Below the pieces are notes generated by a model. It saw nothing but the letters and a program-made list of their open reading frames with translations, searched no databases and was not told where the DNA came from. Both the position numbers and the translations under genes were made by a program. A DNA stretch of 64,000 nt from a bacterium (GTDB taxonomy: Bacteria > Bacteroidota > Bacteroidia > NS11-12g > UBA9320), in the NCBI GenBank assembly GCA_018223105.1, contig JAAEYY010000010.1, positions 9,199 to 73,198 of the forward strand. The letters are read 5' to 3'. Below are positions 18,238 to 28,577 of this stretch, piece by piece; positions within the stretch are counted from its first letter, which is position 1, and every line of letters starts with the position of its first letter.

Positions 18238-21213
18238 ATGAAGAAGATTTTACTAATTCTAAGCTTTCTGTTTACTCTTGGTCTAAACTCCGAGGCTCAA
18301 ATCACAGGGGGTGATATTACCATCACAGCTCAAGATAGTTTCACTTATCAAGTTGATTTGGTTGTTTATAGGGCTTGCAGATCAGACTCTATTCCTGTAC
18401 CCAATATGCTTTTTGTAAAAGAGGAAGGGTCAAATGACTCGGCTCATATCCCACTTAGCAGAAAGAGTATAGAAGACATTAGCCAGATATGTACTAGCGC
18501 AGCTACCGGTTGCGATCCGGCCAATTCTCCGTTTACAGGTTCGGGCATGGAAAAACATATCTATACCGGAATAATTGACTTAAATGATACGAGCTACGAC
18601 CACCTTCTTAACTCATGTGTTCTGAGGTTTTTTGTTCATATTGATGAACGACATTTAGAAATAAATACAGGCCCTGGAGGAACAAATTATTACAATTTTT
18701 CCCTCTTTAACCGATGTCGAGCTCCTCTAAATAACAGTCCCAAATCACTCATCCAGCATCGCTACATAAACGCTTGTAACCAACCGGTGTATCGCTCATT
18801 AGGTATAGCAGATACCTCAGATCGGGATTCTTTAAGTTTCAGCATAGGTGATGTCTTTACCAGTGAAAACACTTCTGCCTCTTTTAATAGCGGATATACC
18901 TACTTCATCCCATTTCAAGTGTATTATGGAACCTATACCTATCCTTTTAGCAATCCATTAGCATCACCACCCATTGGAATTTATTTGAATGGAGAAACAG
19001 GAGAGTTGGTATACACTCCAACGCGCTGCGATGAAGTGGCCGTTATAGATATTGTAGTGGATGAATGGAGAGACGACAGTATTATTTCAACAACAAGATT
19101 CGAAAGGGTGTTTACAAACGATACTTTATACAATTACACCCCGTACTTTGAAGATGCCATCACCTTAACGTACGACGCTTGTGTGGGCACGGAACTGTGT
19201 TTTGATATTGAGATATTCGATCCTATTTACGTTCCTCCTCCTTCTGCTCCACCTGCAACTTCAGATACCGGAACTTTGAGTTGGAATCACGAAATAGAGG
19301 GAGCCGAGTTTTCGGTTAGATATGAAGATGGGATAGCAATCGGTAGGTTTTGCTGGACACCGGATTCTGCCGACATGACGGGCAAACCACATTTCTTTAC
19401 AGTAGAAGCAACTGATAATTACTGCCCAAGAACCTATTCAAGTTCAACGGTGTATTCTATACTGGTTAGAGAACCGCTTAATAAAACAGTTGAAGTAGAT
19501 TCTCTTGGTTGTGGCCTGTTTGCACTAGAAAGTGTGTGGGATTCTATTTCCGGCTTAAATGCAGGGCATTCCTGGACCCTCCTCGACTCACAAATGAATC
19601 CACTGCCCAATGCTGAACTATCAAGGTTTAGTGTTTCAGATTCAAATATTAGCACTTCAAGCATAGATACATTAAAGGTGCGTAAGGGAGGGACCTACTA
19701 TATCAAACACGAGTTAGTAAATTTCCCTTTCTTCTGTAACAACACAAGCTACACCAAAATTAATGTCCCGAATCAGTTCACTGTTGATTTGAGCTTCAGA
19801 GATACTACACTTTGCTATAATTCCAGTGCCTTATTAGTAGGTTCTACCAATAACGCTCAAGGCAGTGTTTCCTATCAATGGTATAGAGGAGATACATCCT
19901 ATCTGCAAGATACTTTCGCCTTTTTACCCATAGATGCTCAGACCCAAGGAATGGATTCTACGTATACCTTATATGCCACAGATCAAGCAGGTTGTGTTGA
20001 TTTTCTGGATACTCGGGTACAGAGCTATGATTCGATAGTTGTTTATTTTCAAGATTCCTTGGATGTATGTAATGACTCTATCCAAGTTACCATTACGGAA
20101 AGCAGTAATAATGTACAATGGAATAATTCAAAAACCGGATCTACTATTTGGATAGCACAATCCGGAGTTTATACCGCTACAATTACAGATGCTAATCAAT
20201 GCAAAAGAAGCACCTCATTCAGGGCAGATATTAGACCTCTGCCTATTATCCCTTTAAAGGATACAACATTGTGTAATGGCGACTCATTAGATGCCGGCCC
20301 TTTCGAATCTTTTGAATGGTCTACAGGAGCAACAACGAGATACTACGAGCCTTTTGCTCAAGGTCAATACCGCGTTGATGTAGTAGACGTGTTCGGTTGT
20401 GAAAATAGTAAGGTGTTTAACTTATGGCTTAAAATAAAGCCCGCGGTGGTTATTTTAGGTTTGGATATTTGCCAAGATCAGGGAATTATCGATTTAGACT
20501 CTCAGGTTGTGTTGCAACCTACAAATCCACTGAGAGGAGATCAACTTTGGACTTGCTTGAAATGTAATGGCTCAGACTTCTCCAAGATGATTGAAGATTA
20601 CAGTACTAACTCAGATCCTGATTACTTTTTGAATGTACAAGACTCCGTTTACTCTGTTGTGAATAACAAAACTGATTCTTTGTATATCAGATACACTTTT
20701 ACTGACACCAACGGCTGTGCTGTGAGCAAAGACGCCTTGTTTCGAGTTCATAAAAAACCGGATGCGCCGGTAATTTATAAAGACAATAGCACCGGTACAA
20801 TGAGAAGTAACGATACTGTGTTCTGGTTTAGAAACGATTCTGCCTTAAACCGCTATTCGGATTATGTTAACGCCAATGTTTTCGGAGTATACAAAGCCTA
20901 TAAACTAGACCGGTTTAACTGTAGATCTGAGTTTTCAAACGAGCTTGAAAGAACCATCGGCGTTGAAACCATAGAGTCTCTAGGAATTCGATACTATCCT
21001 AACCCCTCAAGCGGACAAGTATTTGTTGAAGATCCCGGAAACAGAATTGTCGAACTCCATCTTTTTGATGCTCAAGGTAAAGAGTTACTAATGGAGTATG
21101 AGCGTAATGGAAAGCAGTTCATTGTTAATTATGATGCGCCTGCTCAAATAGTCTGGCTAAGAGTAAGTACAGAAAATGGGATGTATTATTTAAAACTTTT
21201 AAACCTCCCTTAG
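18238..21213 (+). CDS. Large surface protein with T9SS type A sorting domain
   Basis: 991 residues with a signal peptide (cleavage near Ala20 in SEAQI). The long body is beta-rich and Ser/Thr/Asp/Asn-rich with scattered Cys pairs. It contains PKD/Ig-like stretches (e.g. DTTLCYNSSALLVGSTN, DTTLCNGDSLDAG) like those in flavobacterial gliding and adhesion proteins. The last ~75 residues (IRYYPNPSSGQVFVED ... GMYYLKLLNLP) form a type A sorting domain. I infer a cell-surface adhesin or cell-envelope structural protein. No catalytic motif is seen. Confidence 0.8.
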   Translation: MKKILLILSFLFTLGLNSEAQITGGDITITAQDSFTYQVDLVVYRACRSDSIPVPNMLFVKEEGSNDSAHIPLSRKSIEDISQICTSAATGCDPANSPFTGSGMEKHIYTGIIDLNDTSYDHLLNSCVLRFFVHIDERHLEINTGPGGTNYYNFSLFNRCRAPLNNSPKSLIQHRYINACNQPVYRSLGIADTSDRDSLSFSIGDVFTSENTSASFNSGYTYFIPFQVYYGTYTYPFSNPLASPPIGIYLNGETGELVYTPTRCDEVAVIDIVVDEWRDDSIISTTRFERVFTNDTLYNYTPYFEDAITLTYDACVGTELCFDIEIFDPIYVPPPSAPPATSDTGTLSWNHEIEGAEFSVRYEDGIAIGRFCWTPDSADMTGKPHFFTVEATDNYCPRTYSSSTVYSILVREPLNKTVEVDSLGCGLFALESVWDSISGLNAGHSWTLLDSQMNPLPNAELSRFSVSDSNISTSSIDTLKVRKGGTYYIKHELVNFPFFCNNTSYTKINVPNQFTVDLSFRDTTLCYNSSALLVGSTNNAQGSVSYQWYRGDTSYLQDTFAFLPIDAQTQGMDSTYTLYATDQAGCVDFLDTRVQSYDSIVVYFQDSLDVCNDSIQVTITESSNNVQWNNSKTGSTIWIAQSGVYTATITDANQCKRSTSFRADIRPLPIIPLKDTTLCNGDSLDAGPFESFEWSTGATTRYYEPFAQGQYRVDVVDVFGCENSKVFNLWLKIKPAVVILGLDICQDQGIIDLDSQVVLQPTNPLRGDQLWTCLKCNGSDFSKMIEDYSTNSDPDYFLNVQDSVYSVVNNKTDSLYIRYTFTDTNGCAVSKDALFRVHKKPDAPVIYKDNSTGTMRSNDTVFWFRNDSALNRYSDYVNANVFGVYKAYKLDRFNCRSEFSNELERTIGVETIESLGIRYYPNPSSGQVFVEDPGNRIVELHLFDAQGKELLMEYERNGKQFIVNYDAPAQIVWLRVSTENGMYYLKLLNLP

Positions 21214-22718
21214 AATTGGAAGTAAATGAAGGGTTGGATGTCTGCTGAAGTTGCCTGAAAAGTAAGGAAGATTACAGCTGCAAAAACCCCAACTTTCACA
21301 GCTAGTGGTGCTTTTGTAAACCAGAATCTTAAAACAGATTTCCATCGTGTAGGGAAGTAATGAAGCAGGTATCCAATAAGGATTACAGCAAATACAAGTT
21401 TGTATCCCTCTATTCTACTTCCTATTCCAGCCCAGTCGAAGTTGGTGCCGATATTGTGGAGCATTACACGTACAGTTTCCATATCCGCAGCTCTGAAGTA
21501 CAACCAACAGAAAGCAACAAAATGAAAAGTAAGGATGATACTCAATATTTTGCCAAACTTGCCCCAACTCACTTTCACTTTCGACATCCAAACTTTATGA
21601 AATGCCAATGCTACGCCGTGCAATCCACCCCAAATAATAAATTTAGTTGCTGCACCATGCCACAAACCACCAAGAAGCATGGTCATCATCAAATTGAAAT
21701 AGGTTCTGATTTTTCCTTTTCTATTTCCACCTAGAGAGATATAAAGATAATCGCGAAGCCATGTCGACAGTGATATATGCCATCTTCTCCAGAAGTCGGT
21801 AATGCTATCGGCTTTATAAGGGGAGTTGAAGTTAATAGGCAGCCTAAAACCCAGCAAGGCGGCTAAACCTATCGCCATATCAGAATAGCCTGAAAAATCG
21901 CAATAAATCTGAATCGAATAACCGTAAATAGCCATTAAATTCATGAATCCGGAGTAGAGAATGGGATCTGCAAAAACCCGGTCTACAAAGTTGATACTGA
22001 TATAATCCGATATAAATACTTTCTTGATTAGTCCTGCCATAATCAGGAAAATAGCAGCAGCAAAGGTTCGTTTAGAGATAAAAAACGGCTTGCGAATTTG
22101 CGGTATAAAATCCGCAGCTCTAACAATTGGACCGGCAACTAATTGCGGAAAGAAGGATACAAAAAATGCAAAATCAAAGATGTTCTTGCAAGGTTCTAGC
22201 CTGTTCCTATAAATATCGATGCTGTAGCTCATGGTCTGGAAGGTATAGAATGAAATACCTACCGGCAGCATAATTTCAAATATGTCGAGATTAGTAGAAA
22301 AGAGTTCGTTTGACCATACTTTCAAGAAATTAACCGCTCTAAAATCTGTTCCGAAGGATTGGTTAATCAAATCAACAACATAGTAAGAATACTTAAAGAA
22401 GGCGAGCAATCCCAGGTTAGATATCATGCTCAAAACGAGGAAAAACTTCTTCCGCCACCTCGATTTTGCATGGAATATTCCAAATCCACAACCGTAATCT
22501 ACCAGAGTTGAGAATATCAATAGACTAAAATAGATTCCACCGCATTTGTAGTAGAAAAACAAGCTAAAAACCAATAAATAAATGCTTCTAAGCTTGAAAT
22601 TTTTGTAAACAAAGGTGTAGCCAATAAACATGGCCGTAAAGAGGAATAGAAACGCATACTGGCTAAAGAGCAGTGGATTCGTTTCGTCGTATATGAATAT
22701 TTCCGGATAGTGTAGCAT
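21210..22718 (-). CDS. MBOAT family O-acyltransferase (AlgI-like)
   Basis: A 502-residue multi-pass membrane protein of the MBOAT/AlgI family. It has the SFYTFQTMSYSIDIYR segment, YFFPQ-like FFPQLVAGPIVRA, DFWRRWHISLSTWLRDYLYI and the WHGAATKFIIWGGLHG segment with the conserved His. AlgI-type proteins transfer acetyl groups across the inner membrane to extracellular polysaccharides, normally with an SGNH-fold partner. That partner is encoded immediately upstream, with its stop sharing one base with this start. I infer O-acetylation of a cell-surface glycan. Confidence 0.92.
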   Translation of the reverse strand: MLHYPEIFIYDETNPLLFSQYAFLFLFTAMFIGYTFVYKNFKLRSIYLLVFSLFFYYKCGGIYFSLLIFSTLVDYGCGFGIFHAKSRWRKKFFLVLSMISNLGLLAFFKYSYYVVDLINQSFGTDFRAVNFLKVWSNELFSTNLDIFEIMLPVGISFYTFQTMSYSIDIYRNRLEPCKNIFDFAFFVSFFPQLVAGPIVRAADFIPQIRKPFFISKRTFAAAIFLIMAGLIKKVFISDYISINFVDRVFADPILYSGFMNLMAIYGYSIQIYCDFSGYSDMAIGLAALLGFRLPINFNSPYKADSITDFWRRWHISLSTWLRDYLYISLGGNRKGKIRTYFNLMMTMLLGGLWHGAATKFIIWGGLHGVALAFHKVWMSKVKVSWGKFGKILSIILTFHFVAFCWLYFRAADMETVRVMLHNIGTNFDWAGIGSRIEGYKLVFAVILIGYLLHYFPTRWKSVLRFWFTKAPLAVKVGVFAAVIFLTFQATSADIQPFIYFQF

Positions 22719-23935
22719 TAATCAAAACGCTCTTCGTAGCCCTTTAAAATTGCCTCGTAAAGTAAATCTCCCTGTAGTCTGTATCCTTCCTTGCTAAAGT
22801 GAATTAGATCGCCTCTAGCCAAACCACCTCTGTGCCATGTCATTATAGATCTCGCTCCACCCATAACAGAATAAAGGTCCCAAACTGCCACCTTTTGTTC
22901 TTTGGCCAACTCATACATTGCAGATCTGAAGTATTTCAAGTTATTATTATCGTATCGTCTTCTATAATATGAATCCGGCGGGGTAGTTATAAGTATGGAT
23001 GTTTCCGGACTTTCCGCTCTAATTCTTCTTATAATTTTTCTATATCTTTCTTTTATACAAGAACTACAAAATCTGGATCCCGGCAGGTAGCTGTCATTGG
23101 TACCGAAACTTAGAATCACCAAATCGGCATTCAACTCTGCAATTTGATACTCAAAATCAGTACTGCGTAAGAACTGCAAAGTGCTGGCACCATTGGTTCC
23201 CATCGCATGATAAAGTACTCCGGGGTATTCGTTCTCTAATACTACACCGTGTAACTCAGCAGAGTTCTTAGTGCTGGCAATAAGCGTAAGACTGTCGTAA
23301 TTCTTGCGGAGCAAAAAACGAGAATAATTCATTCGATCTGTCGACTTTACTCCCGACATGACCACAAAAACGGAATTTGGTTCCGGATAGTAAATTCCAT
23401 TACGTTCGAAAATGGTGATTTTATTGAAGCCATAATACGGCGAAACCGTGTTTTTTAAATTGAATACCACCTGTGAACTATCGTCGCAGGTTAACACAAA
23501 TCCACTTGCACCAATTCTACTTCCCTCAAAGTCTTTGAAAATACTTTTGGCATACCAGTTTCCATTGAAGCTTACATCAATATCGGAAGGACCATTACTT
23601 CTTGCAATTTGATATGGAAAGACAAAGCCTCTTCCTCCATTTCCGAAATCACCTTGAAATCTTTTTCGGGTTTGACCTGAGAGGTAATCCGCCTGAATAT
23701 GAGAATCTCCAATATGAACGATGTTTACCTTCCGCTTTCCTCTCACAAATACCACTGAGTTTTGCTTCACACTTGAAACCAAGCTATCCAGTTTTGAATA
23801 GAAGAATTCCATATGCTCATTATGATCAACTTTATTGAGTTTGGGATTGTAGTAAAGAACCGTCTCATCCTCAAAAGCAAAATCTTTGGAAGCAATAGAA
23901 ATAAGGACTAGGATTGTGAAAAGCAATCGGATCAC
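22718..23935 (-). CDS. SGNH/GDSL-hydrolase family protein, partner of the MBOAT acyltransferase
   Basis: 405 residues with an N-terminal signal/anchor. Its SGNH-fold blocks are all visible: block I IVHIGDSHIQ (Ser78), block III LSFGTND and block V DLIHFSKEG with the catalytic Asp/His. It probably acts in the periplasm as the acetyl-acceptor or transferase half of the glycan O-acetylation pair with the downstream MBOAT protein, as AlgX/AlgJ-type or PatB-like proteins do. It sits 6 bp after manC in the same operon. Confidence 0.88.
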   Translation of the reverse strand: MIRLLFTILVLISIASKDFAFEDETVLYYNPKLNKVDHNEHMEFFYSKLDSLVSSVKQNSVVFVRGKRKVNIVHIGDSHIQADYLSGQTRKRFQGDFGNGGRGFVFPYQIARSNGPSDIDVSFNGNWYAKSIFKDFEGSRIGASGFVLTCDDSSQVVFNLKNTVSPYYGFNKITIFERNGIYYPEPNSVFVVMSGVKSTDRMNYSRFLLRKNYDSLTLIASTKNSAELHGVVLENEYPGVLYHAMGTNGASTLQFLRSTDFEYQIAELNADLVILSFGTNDSYLPGSRFCSSCIKERYRKIIRRIRAESPETSILITTPPDSYYRRRYDNNNLKYFRSAMYELAKEQKVAVWDLYSVMGGARSIMTWHRGGLARGDLIHFSKEGYRLQGDLLYEAILKGYEERFD

Positions 23936-23941
23936 TTAGTA

Positions 23942-25024
23942 TTAACTGTATTTATCGTTAAATTCTTTCTTTATACTAGTCGCAATTTTCTTAATTTCTT
24001 GTTCTTGATCGTTAGGACATATCAACAAGGCATCTTCTGTGTCTATTATATAGAGGTCTTTTACGTCTTTGATTACTACCAGTTTTTCCGTTTCAGACAC
24101 CACAAGATTATTCGATGAATTTAAGCTTTTTACCTTTGCTTTAATCACTTTGTTTTCATCGTCGGACTCTAAATTATCTGCCACACTCCTCCAGGTTCCT
24201 AAATCACTCCAACCGAAATCAGAAGGCAAAACATAAACATTATCCGCCTTTTCCAATAATCCGTTATCAATAGAAATTCCTGCGATTCTGGAGTAAATAT
24301 GCTCAATATGTTCTGATTCAATAGAAGTATTATAAGCACCGTTTCCTTCTTTGAAGATGAGATCCATCTCGGTAAGATGTTCCTCTAATGCTTTTCTAAC
24401 ACTGTTTACGCTCCAGATAAACATTCCTGAGTTCCAGAGAAAATCTCCGCTTTCCAGAAATTTCTCTGCCATTTCCAAAGGTGGTTTTTCAGTAAAAGTC
24501 TTCACCTTATTAATGCCTTCTTCTACTTCTTCCTGGATAAATTGAATATAGCCATAACCGGTATCGGGTCTATGTGGCTTAATTCCTAAAGTAACCAGAA
24601 CATCATTATCGGAGCAGAAATCTATGGCTTTCTTTACTTGCCCAAAGAAATTCTCGTCGTTTATAATCAAGTGATCAGAAGGTGCTACAATCATATTAGC
24701 ATCTTGGTTCAGATCAGAAATTTTATGCGCTGCATATGCCACACATGGCGCAGTATTTTTACCAAAGGGTTCAGCTAAAATTTGTTCATCTTTTATCTCC
24801 GGAAGATGCTCTTTGATTAAAGGTACATACTTTCCGTTGGCGATGATATAAATATGATCCGGATCCACCACTTTCAGATAGCGCTCATAACAAGCTTGTA
24901 TCAAAGACTTTCCGGTACCTAATATATCTAAGAATTGTTTTGGCTTATTTTCTCTGCTTAAAGGCCAGAACCTGCTTCCTATTCCTCCGGCCAATATAAC
25001 TACATACGTATTTTCCAATTTCAT
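23942..25024 (-). CDS. manC: Mannose-1-phosphate guanylyltransferase
   Basis: 360 residues. The nucleotidyltransferase signature AGGIGSRFWPLSRENKPKQF is at the N-terminus and the FTEKP motif is present. The enzyme makes GDP-mannose from mannose-1-phosphate and GTP for polysaccharide or LPS synthesis. It lacks the PMI domain of bifunctional enzymes, as expected for this length. Its start overlaps the kdsD stop by 4 bases. It feeds the same surface-sugar operon. Confidence 0.93.
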   Translation of the reverse strand: MKLENTYVVILAGGIGSRFWPLSRENKPKQFLDILGTGKSLIQACYERYLKVVDPDHIYIIANGKYVPLIKEHLPEIKDEQILAEPFGKNTAPCVAYAAHKISDLNQDANMIVAPSDHLIINDENFFGQVKKAIDFCSDNDVLVTLGIKPHRPDTGYGYIQFIQEEVEEGINKVKTFTEKPPLEMAEKFLESGDFLWNSGMFIWSVNSVRKALEEHLTEMDLIFKEGNGAYNTSIESEHIEHIYSRIAGISIDNGLLEKADNVYVLPSDFGWSDLGTWRSVADNLESDDENKVIKAKVKSLNSSNNLVVSETEKLVVIKDVKDLYIIDTEDALLICPNDQEQEIKKIATSIKKEFNDKYS

Positions 25025-26001
25025 ATTAATCCTTCCCTCATTAAATCTTGAATATGAATTATTCCCTCAAATTTTCCGTTTCGGGTCGCAATTACGTGAT
25101 TGATCTTGAATTCATTAATCATTTGTACTGCTTCCACAGCTAAAGCGCTGGATTCCAGTGTTTTTGGGTTTTTTGTCATGATGTCTGCGACTCTAATTTC
25201 TTCCAATTGAGTTGCGTTAGACAACATTCTTCTTAAATCCCCGTCGGTAATAATTCCTTTCACTTTGTCATCCTCACAAACTACAGCAGCTCCCATTCTC
25301 CCTTTAGTGATGGCTAAAATACAGGCTTTTAAATCATCTGTCTCCTTCAATACGGGCTTTGCATTTAAGTCCGACAATGCTTCAACCCTCAAATAAAGTT
25401 TTTTACCCAAAGCACCTCCCGGATGAAATTTAGCAAAATCTTCTGCTTTGAAATCTCTACAACTCAATAAAACCACGGCCAAGGCATCGCCCATTGCCAT
25501 TTGTGCCGTTGTGCTGGTGGTAGGTGCAAGATTGTTAGGACAAGCCTCTTTTTCAACCGTTGTATCCAAAACCAAATCAGATTCTTTTGCGAGATAAGAT
25601 TGCATGTCTCCTGTCATGCCCACAAGGGTATTTGAACCCTGTTTCAATAAAGGTACTAGGGCCTTTATCTCCGGGCTGCTTCCGCTTTTCGAAATACATA
25701 TCACCAAATCGTTGGAGCGAATCATGCCTAAATCACCGTGGATGGCATCTGCAGCATGCATATACATTGATGCCGTACCTGTACTATTCAGGGTGGCTAC
25801 AATTTTTTGTGCAATGATGGCAGATTTTCCTATCCCCGTGATAACAACACGTCCATCGATATTTATGATACGATGAACTATTTCTACAAACGATTTGTTG
25901 AGTTTTTCTGTTAGAGAAGAGATACTTTTGCTCTCCAATTCCAGCGTTTTTCTGGCGATTGATAAGATATTGCTTTCAGTTAGCAAGGTTTTTGGATGCA
26001 A
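25021..26001 (-). CDS. kdsD: Arabinose-5-phosphate isomerase (KpsF/GutQ family)
   Basis: 326 residues. The SIS domain (~residues 30-180; GRVVITGIGKSAIIAQKIVATLNSTGT, AIHGDLGM, SKSGSSPEI) is followed by two CBS domains (~205-326). This is the full KpsF/KdsD layout. The enzyme converts ribulose-5-phosphate to arabinose-5-phosphate, the first committed step to Kdo for LPS inner core. The start appears to be TTG at 26001; no in-frame ATG precedes the conserved N-terminus. It is the first gene of the surface-sugar operon. Confidence 0.93.
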   Translation of the reverse strand: MHPKTLLTESNILSIARKTLELESKSISSLTEKLNKSFVEIVHRIINIDGRVVITGIGKSAIIAQKIVATLNSTGTASMYMHAADAIHGDLGMIRSNDLVICISKSGSSPEIKALVPLLKQGSNTLVGMTGDMQSYLAKESDLVLDTTVEKEACPNNLAPTTSTTAQMAMGDALAVVLLSCRDFKAEDFAKFHPGGALGKKLYLRVEALSDLNAKPVLKETDDLKACILAITKGRMGAAVVCEDDKVKGIITDGDLRRMLSNATQLEEIRVADIMTKNPKTLESSALAVEAVQMINEFKINHVIATRNGKFEGIIHIQDLMREGLI

Positions 26002-26101
26002 ATTAAATTTATTTTAAAGAATACTGAAAGAAGTATTATATTAGTAACATTATCATATTAAAACTGGTAAAATATCCAATTTATAAGGTTCTATTCTTAA
26101 G

Positions 26102-28294
26102 ATGATTTCAGAAGCGGTTGATTTAAAAGGGAGTTTGAAGGAGTTTTTTGGCTTTGACTCGTTCAAAGGGATGCAGGAAGACGTAATAAACACAGTCCTC
26201 AATGGAGAAGACTGCTTTGTTATTATGCCAACAGGTGCAGGTAAGTCACTTTGCTACCAACTACCCGCTCTAACTAGTCAAGGTACAGCCATAATAATAT
26301 CACCACTCATTGCACTGATGAAAAATCAGGTTGATGCAATTCGAGGTTTTGGTGATAGCGACTCAGTAGCACATTTTCTTAATTCTTCATTAACTAAAAC
26401 TCAAGCAGCACGCGTTAAAAGCGATGTGATGGGCGGTAAAACTAAAATGTTATACGTAGCTCCGGAAACATTGAAAAAAGACGAAACTGTAGATTTTCTG
26501 CGCTCCGTAGAGGTAAGTTTTGTTGCAGTTGATGAGGCGCATTGTATTTCGGAGTGGGGACATGATTTCCGACCTGAGTACAGAAGAATAAAGCAAATTG
26601 TTAAGGCTATTGACGATGTGCCCATGATGGCACTTACAGCTACAGCTACGCCTAAAGTGCAATCCGATATTCAGAAAAACCTGAATATGCAGGATGCTAA
26701 AGTCTTTAAATCATCCTTTAACCGTACAAACTTGTACTACGAGGTGATGCCCAAAGGCAACAAGGCGCAAACTATGAAGGACCTCATTTCCTTCATCAAT
26801 AAAAGAAAAAATAAAAGTGGTATTGTTTACTGTCTGAGTAGAAAGAAAACAGAAGAAATTGCTGAAATTCTGCAGGCAAACAATATCAATGCTCTTCCAT
26901 ATCACGCAGGTTTAGACGCAAAAACAAGAGCCGGAAATCAGGATAAATTCCTGATGGAAGAAATCGATGTGATAGTTGCTACTATCGCCTTCGGGATGGG
27001 AATTGATAAGCCGGATGTGAGGTTTATTATTCACTACGATGTTCCAAAATCACTTGAAGGCTATTACCAGGAAACAGGTAGAAGCGGTAGAGATGGACTC
27101 GAAGGGGATTGTCTTTTATTCTTCAACCCAAAAGACACAGAAAAACTGGAGAAATTCCTGAAAGACAAGCCGGTAGCAGAACGCGAAATCGGGAGTCAGT
27201 TGATTGCTGAAATGGCCTATTTTGCTGAGTCTTCTCAGTGCAGAAGGAAATCGCTTTTACATTATTTTGGGGAGAATTTTGATGCAGATGACTGTAACAA
27301 AATGTGCGATAACTGTAGACATCCGAGAGAAACTCAAGAAGTTTCAGATGATGTTGTTACTGCACTTAAAACCATTGAATATACCGGCGGAAAAGTGGGT
27401 ATAAAGCATATTATTGAGATCTTAATTGGAAAAGCTTCTCAAGAAGTTAAGGCTTATCGCCATAATGAAGTGGAGTTTTTCGGAAAGGGTAAAGAGCAAG
27501 GTGCTAATTACTGGAAAACCATTATTCGCTATGCTCAAATCAATAATTACATTGTAAAAAATATAGAGCTTTACGGACTCCTTTCTATTAGTCCGGAAGG
27601 TTTGAGATATCTCGCTAACCCTACTCCGGTTCATATTGCACAAGACCGCGAGTTTGAAGCGGTAAGCGATGAGGATTTTGATAAAGTTCAAAATGAGGCT
27701 GTTTATGACGAAGAGTTATACGCTCAACTCAAGCAGCTTCAAAAAGATGTAGCCCGCGAAATGGGCCTTCCACCTTATGTTATCTTCCAGGAAACTTCTT
27801 TGGAAGACATGGCCTTCAAATATCCAATTACTATTAACGAATTGGAGAACATTAGCGGTGTAGGTAAAAACAAAGCCAAGAAATTTGGTAAACCCTTTGT
27901 TGAGCTAATTTCTCGCTATGTTGAGGAAAACGAAATTGACAGACCGGATGAATTAGTGCTTAAATCCGTAGTGAATAAAAGCGCGAGAAAAATTCATATC
28001 ATCCAAAACATCGATAAGAAAGTAACACTGGAAGACATTGCCAAAGGACAGGGAATGGATTTCCAGGAATTACTAGACGAACTTACTGCCATTGTATACT
28101 CAGGAACTCAGGTCGACTTGAATTATTACATCGATGAGATCATTGATGAAGAGGGTCGCGATGAAATTTACGACTATTTCAAATCTACTGATTCTAGTAG
28201 TATTGACGCGGCTGTAGACGAATTTGGAGGCGAGTTTACTCATGAGGAAATGAAAATATTTCAGATTCAATTCATGAGTGATGTTGCAAATTAA
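26102..28294 (+). CDS. recQ: ATP-dependent DNA helicase RecQ
   Basis: 730 residues. Walker A is MPTGAGKSLCYQL (Lys48), DEAH is at 144-147 in VDEAHCISEWGHDFR, motif VI is QETGRSGRDG, and the RecQ zinc site has four Cys in SQCRRKS ... CNKMCDNC. A winged-helix RQC region and an HRDC-like ENISGVGKNKAKKFG segment follow. It unwinds recombination and replication intermediates 3' to 5'. The ~120-residue acidic extension after HRDC is longer than in E. coli RecQ but common in Bacteroidota. Confidence 0.96.
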   Translation: MISEAVDLKGSLKEFFGFDSFKGMQEDVINTVLNGEDCFVIMPTGAGKSLCYQLPALTSQGTAIIISPLIALMKNQVDAIRGFGDSDSVAHFLNSSLTKTQAARVKSDVMGGKTKMLYVAPETLKKDETVDFLRSVEVSFVAVDEAHCISEWGHDFRPEYRRIKQIVKAIDDVPMMALTATATPKVQSDIQKNLNMQDAKVFKSSFNRTNLYYEVMPKGNKAQTMKDLISFINKRKNKSGIVYCLSRKKTEEIAEILQANNINALPYHAGLDAKTRAGNQDKFLMEEIDVIVATIAFGMGIDKPDVRFIIHYDVPKSLEGYYQETGRSGRDGLEGDCLLFFNPKDTEKLEKFLKDKPVAEREIGSQLIAEMAYFAESSQCRRKSLLHYFGENFDADDCNKMCDNCRHPRETQEVSDDVVTALKTIEYTGGKVGIKHIIEILIGKASQEVKAYRHNEVEFFGKGKEQGANYWKTIIRYAQINNYIVKNIELYGLLSISPEGLRYLANPTPVHIAQDREFEAVSDEDFDKVQNEAVYDEELYAQLKQLQKDVAREMGLPPYVIFQETSLEDMAFKYPITINELENISGVGKNKAKKFGKPFVELISRYVEENEIDRPDELVLKSVVNKSARKIHIIQNIDKKVTLEDIAKGQGMDFQELLDELTAIVYSGTQVDLNYYIDEIIDEEGRDEIYDYFKSTDSSSIDAAVDEFGGEFTHEEMKIFQIQFMSDVAN

Positions 28295-28324
28295 TTTCAG
28301 GTGATTAATTTTGCAGGCCGAAAT

Positions 28325-28397
28325 TGACCGATGGTGTAACTGGCAACACGTCTGGTTTTGGTCCAGAAGAGTCCAGGTTCGAGCCCTGGTCGGTCAA
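28325..28397 (+). tRNA. tRNA-Gln (anticodon UUG)
   Basis: A cloverleaf can be drawn by hand. The acceptor stem is TGACCGA/TCGGTCA. The anticodon stem TCTGG/CCAGA encloses the loop TTTTGGT, giving anticodon TTG (Gln, CAA). The T-arm is CCAGG-TTCGAGC-CCTGG and the discriminator is A. CCA is not encoded. It lies 30 bp downstream of recQ and upstream of prs. Confidence 0.95.
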
Positions 28398-28413
28398 CAA
28401 AGTAGAGCTGGGA

Positions 28414-28443
28414 AGGGCTTCGACATATTGAAGCCCTGCTCAA
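28414..28443 (+). terminator. Hairpin after tRNA-Gln, probable terminator
   Basis: AGGGCTTC / GAAGCCCT is a perfect 8-bp stem with an 8-base loop, 16 bp past the tRNA. The T-tract after it is short (ATTTT), so termination is likely but may be incomplete. Confidence 0.5.
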
Positions 28444-28577
28444 TTTTCAAAATAGAGAATTACGTTCTTACTCATCGCCGAAAGGCAAAAACGGTTCAGG
28501 CCGGATCCTGAAATTACGCTTTCTAATTTGAAAGCAGTTTATGATAACCACCAAAGGAGTGGTGAAAGTAGAACACT

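Noticed and set aside
21360-21734. 124-residue plus-strand frame inside the MBOAT gene
   Set aside because: It is antisense to conserved acyltransferase motifs, including the active His segment.
28311-28511. 66-residue plus-strand frame
   Set aside because: It covers the tRNA-Gln gene and its terminator; the cloverleaf explains the sequence better than a protein does.
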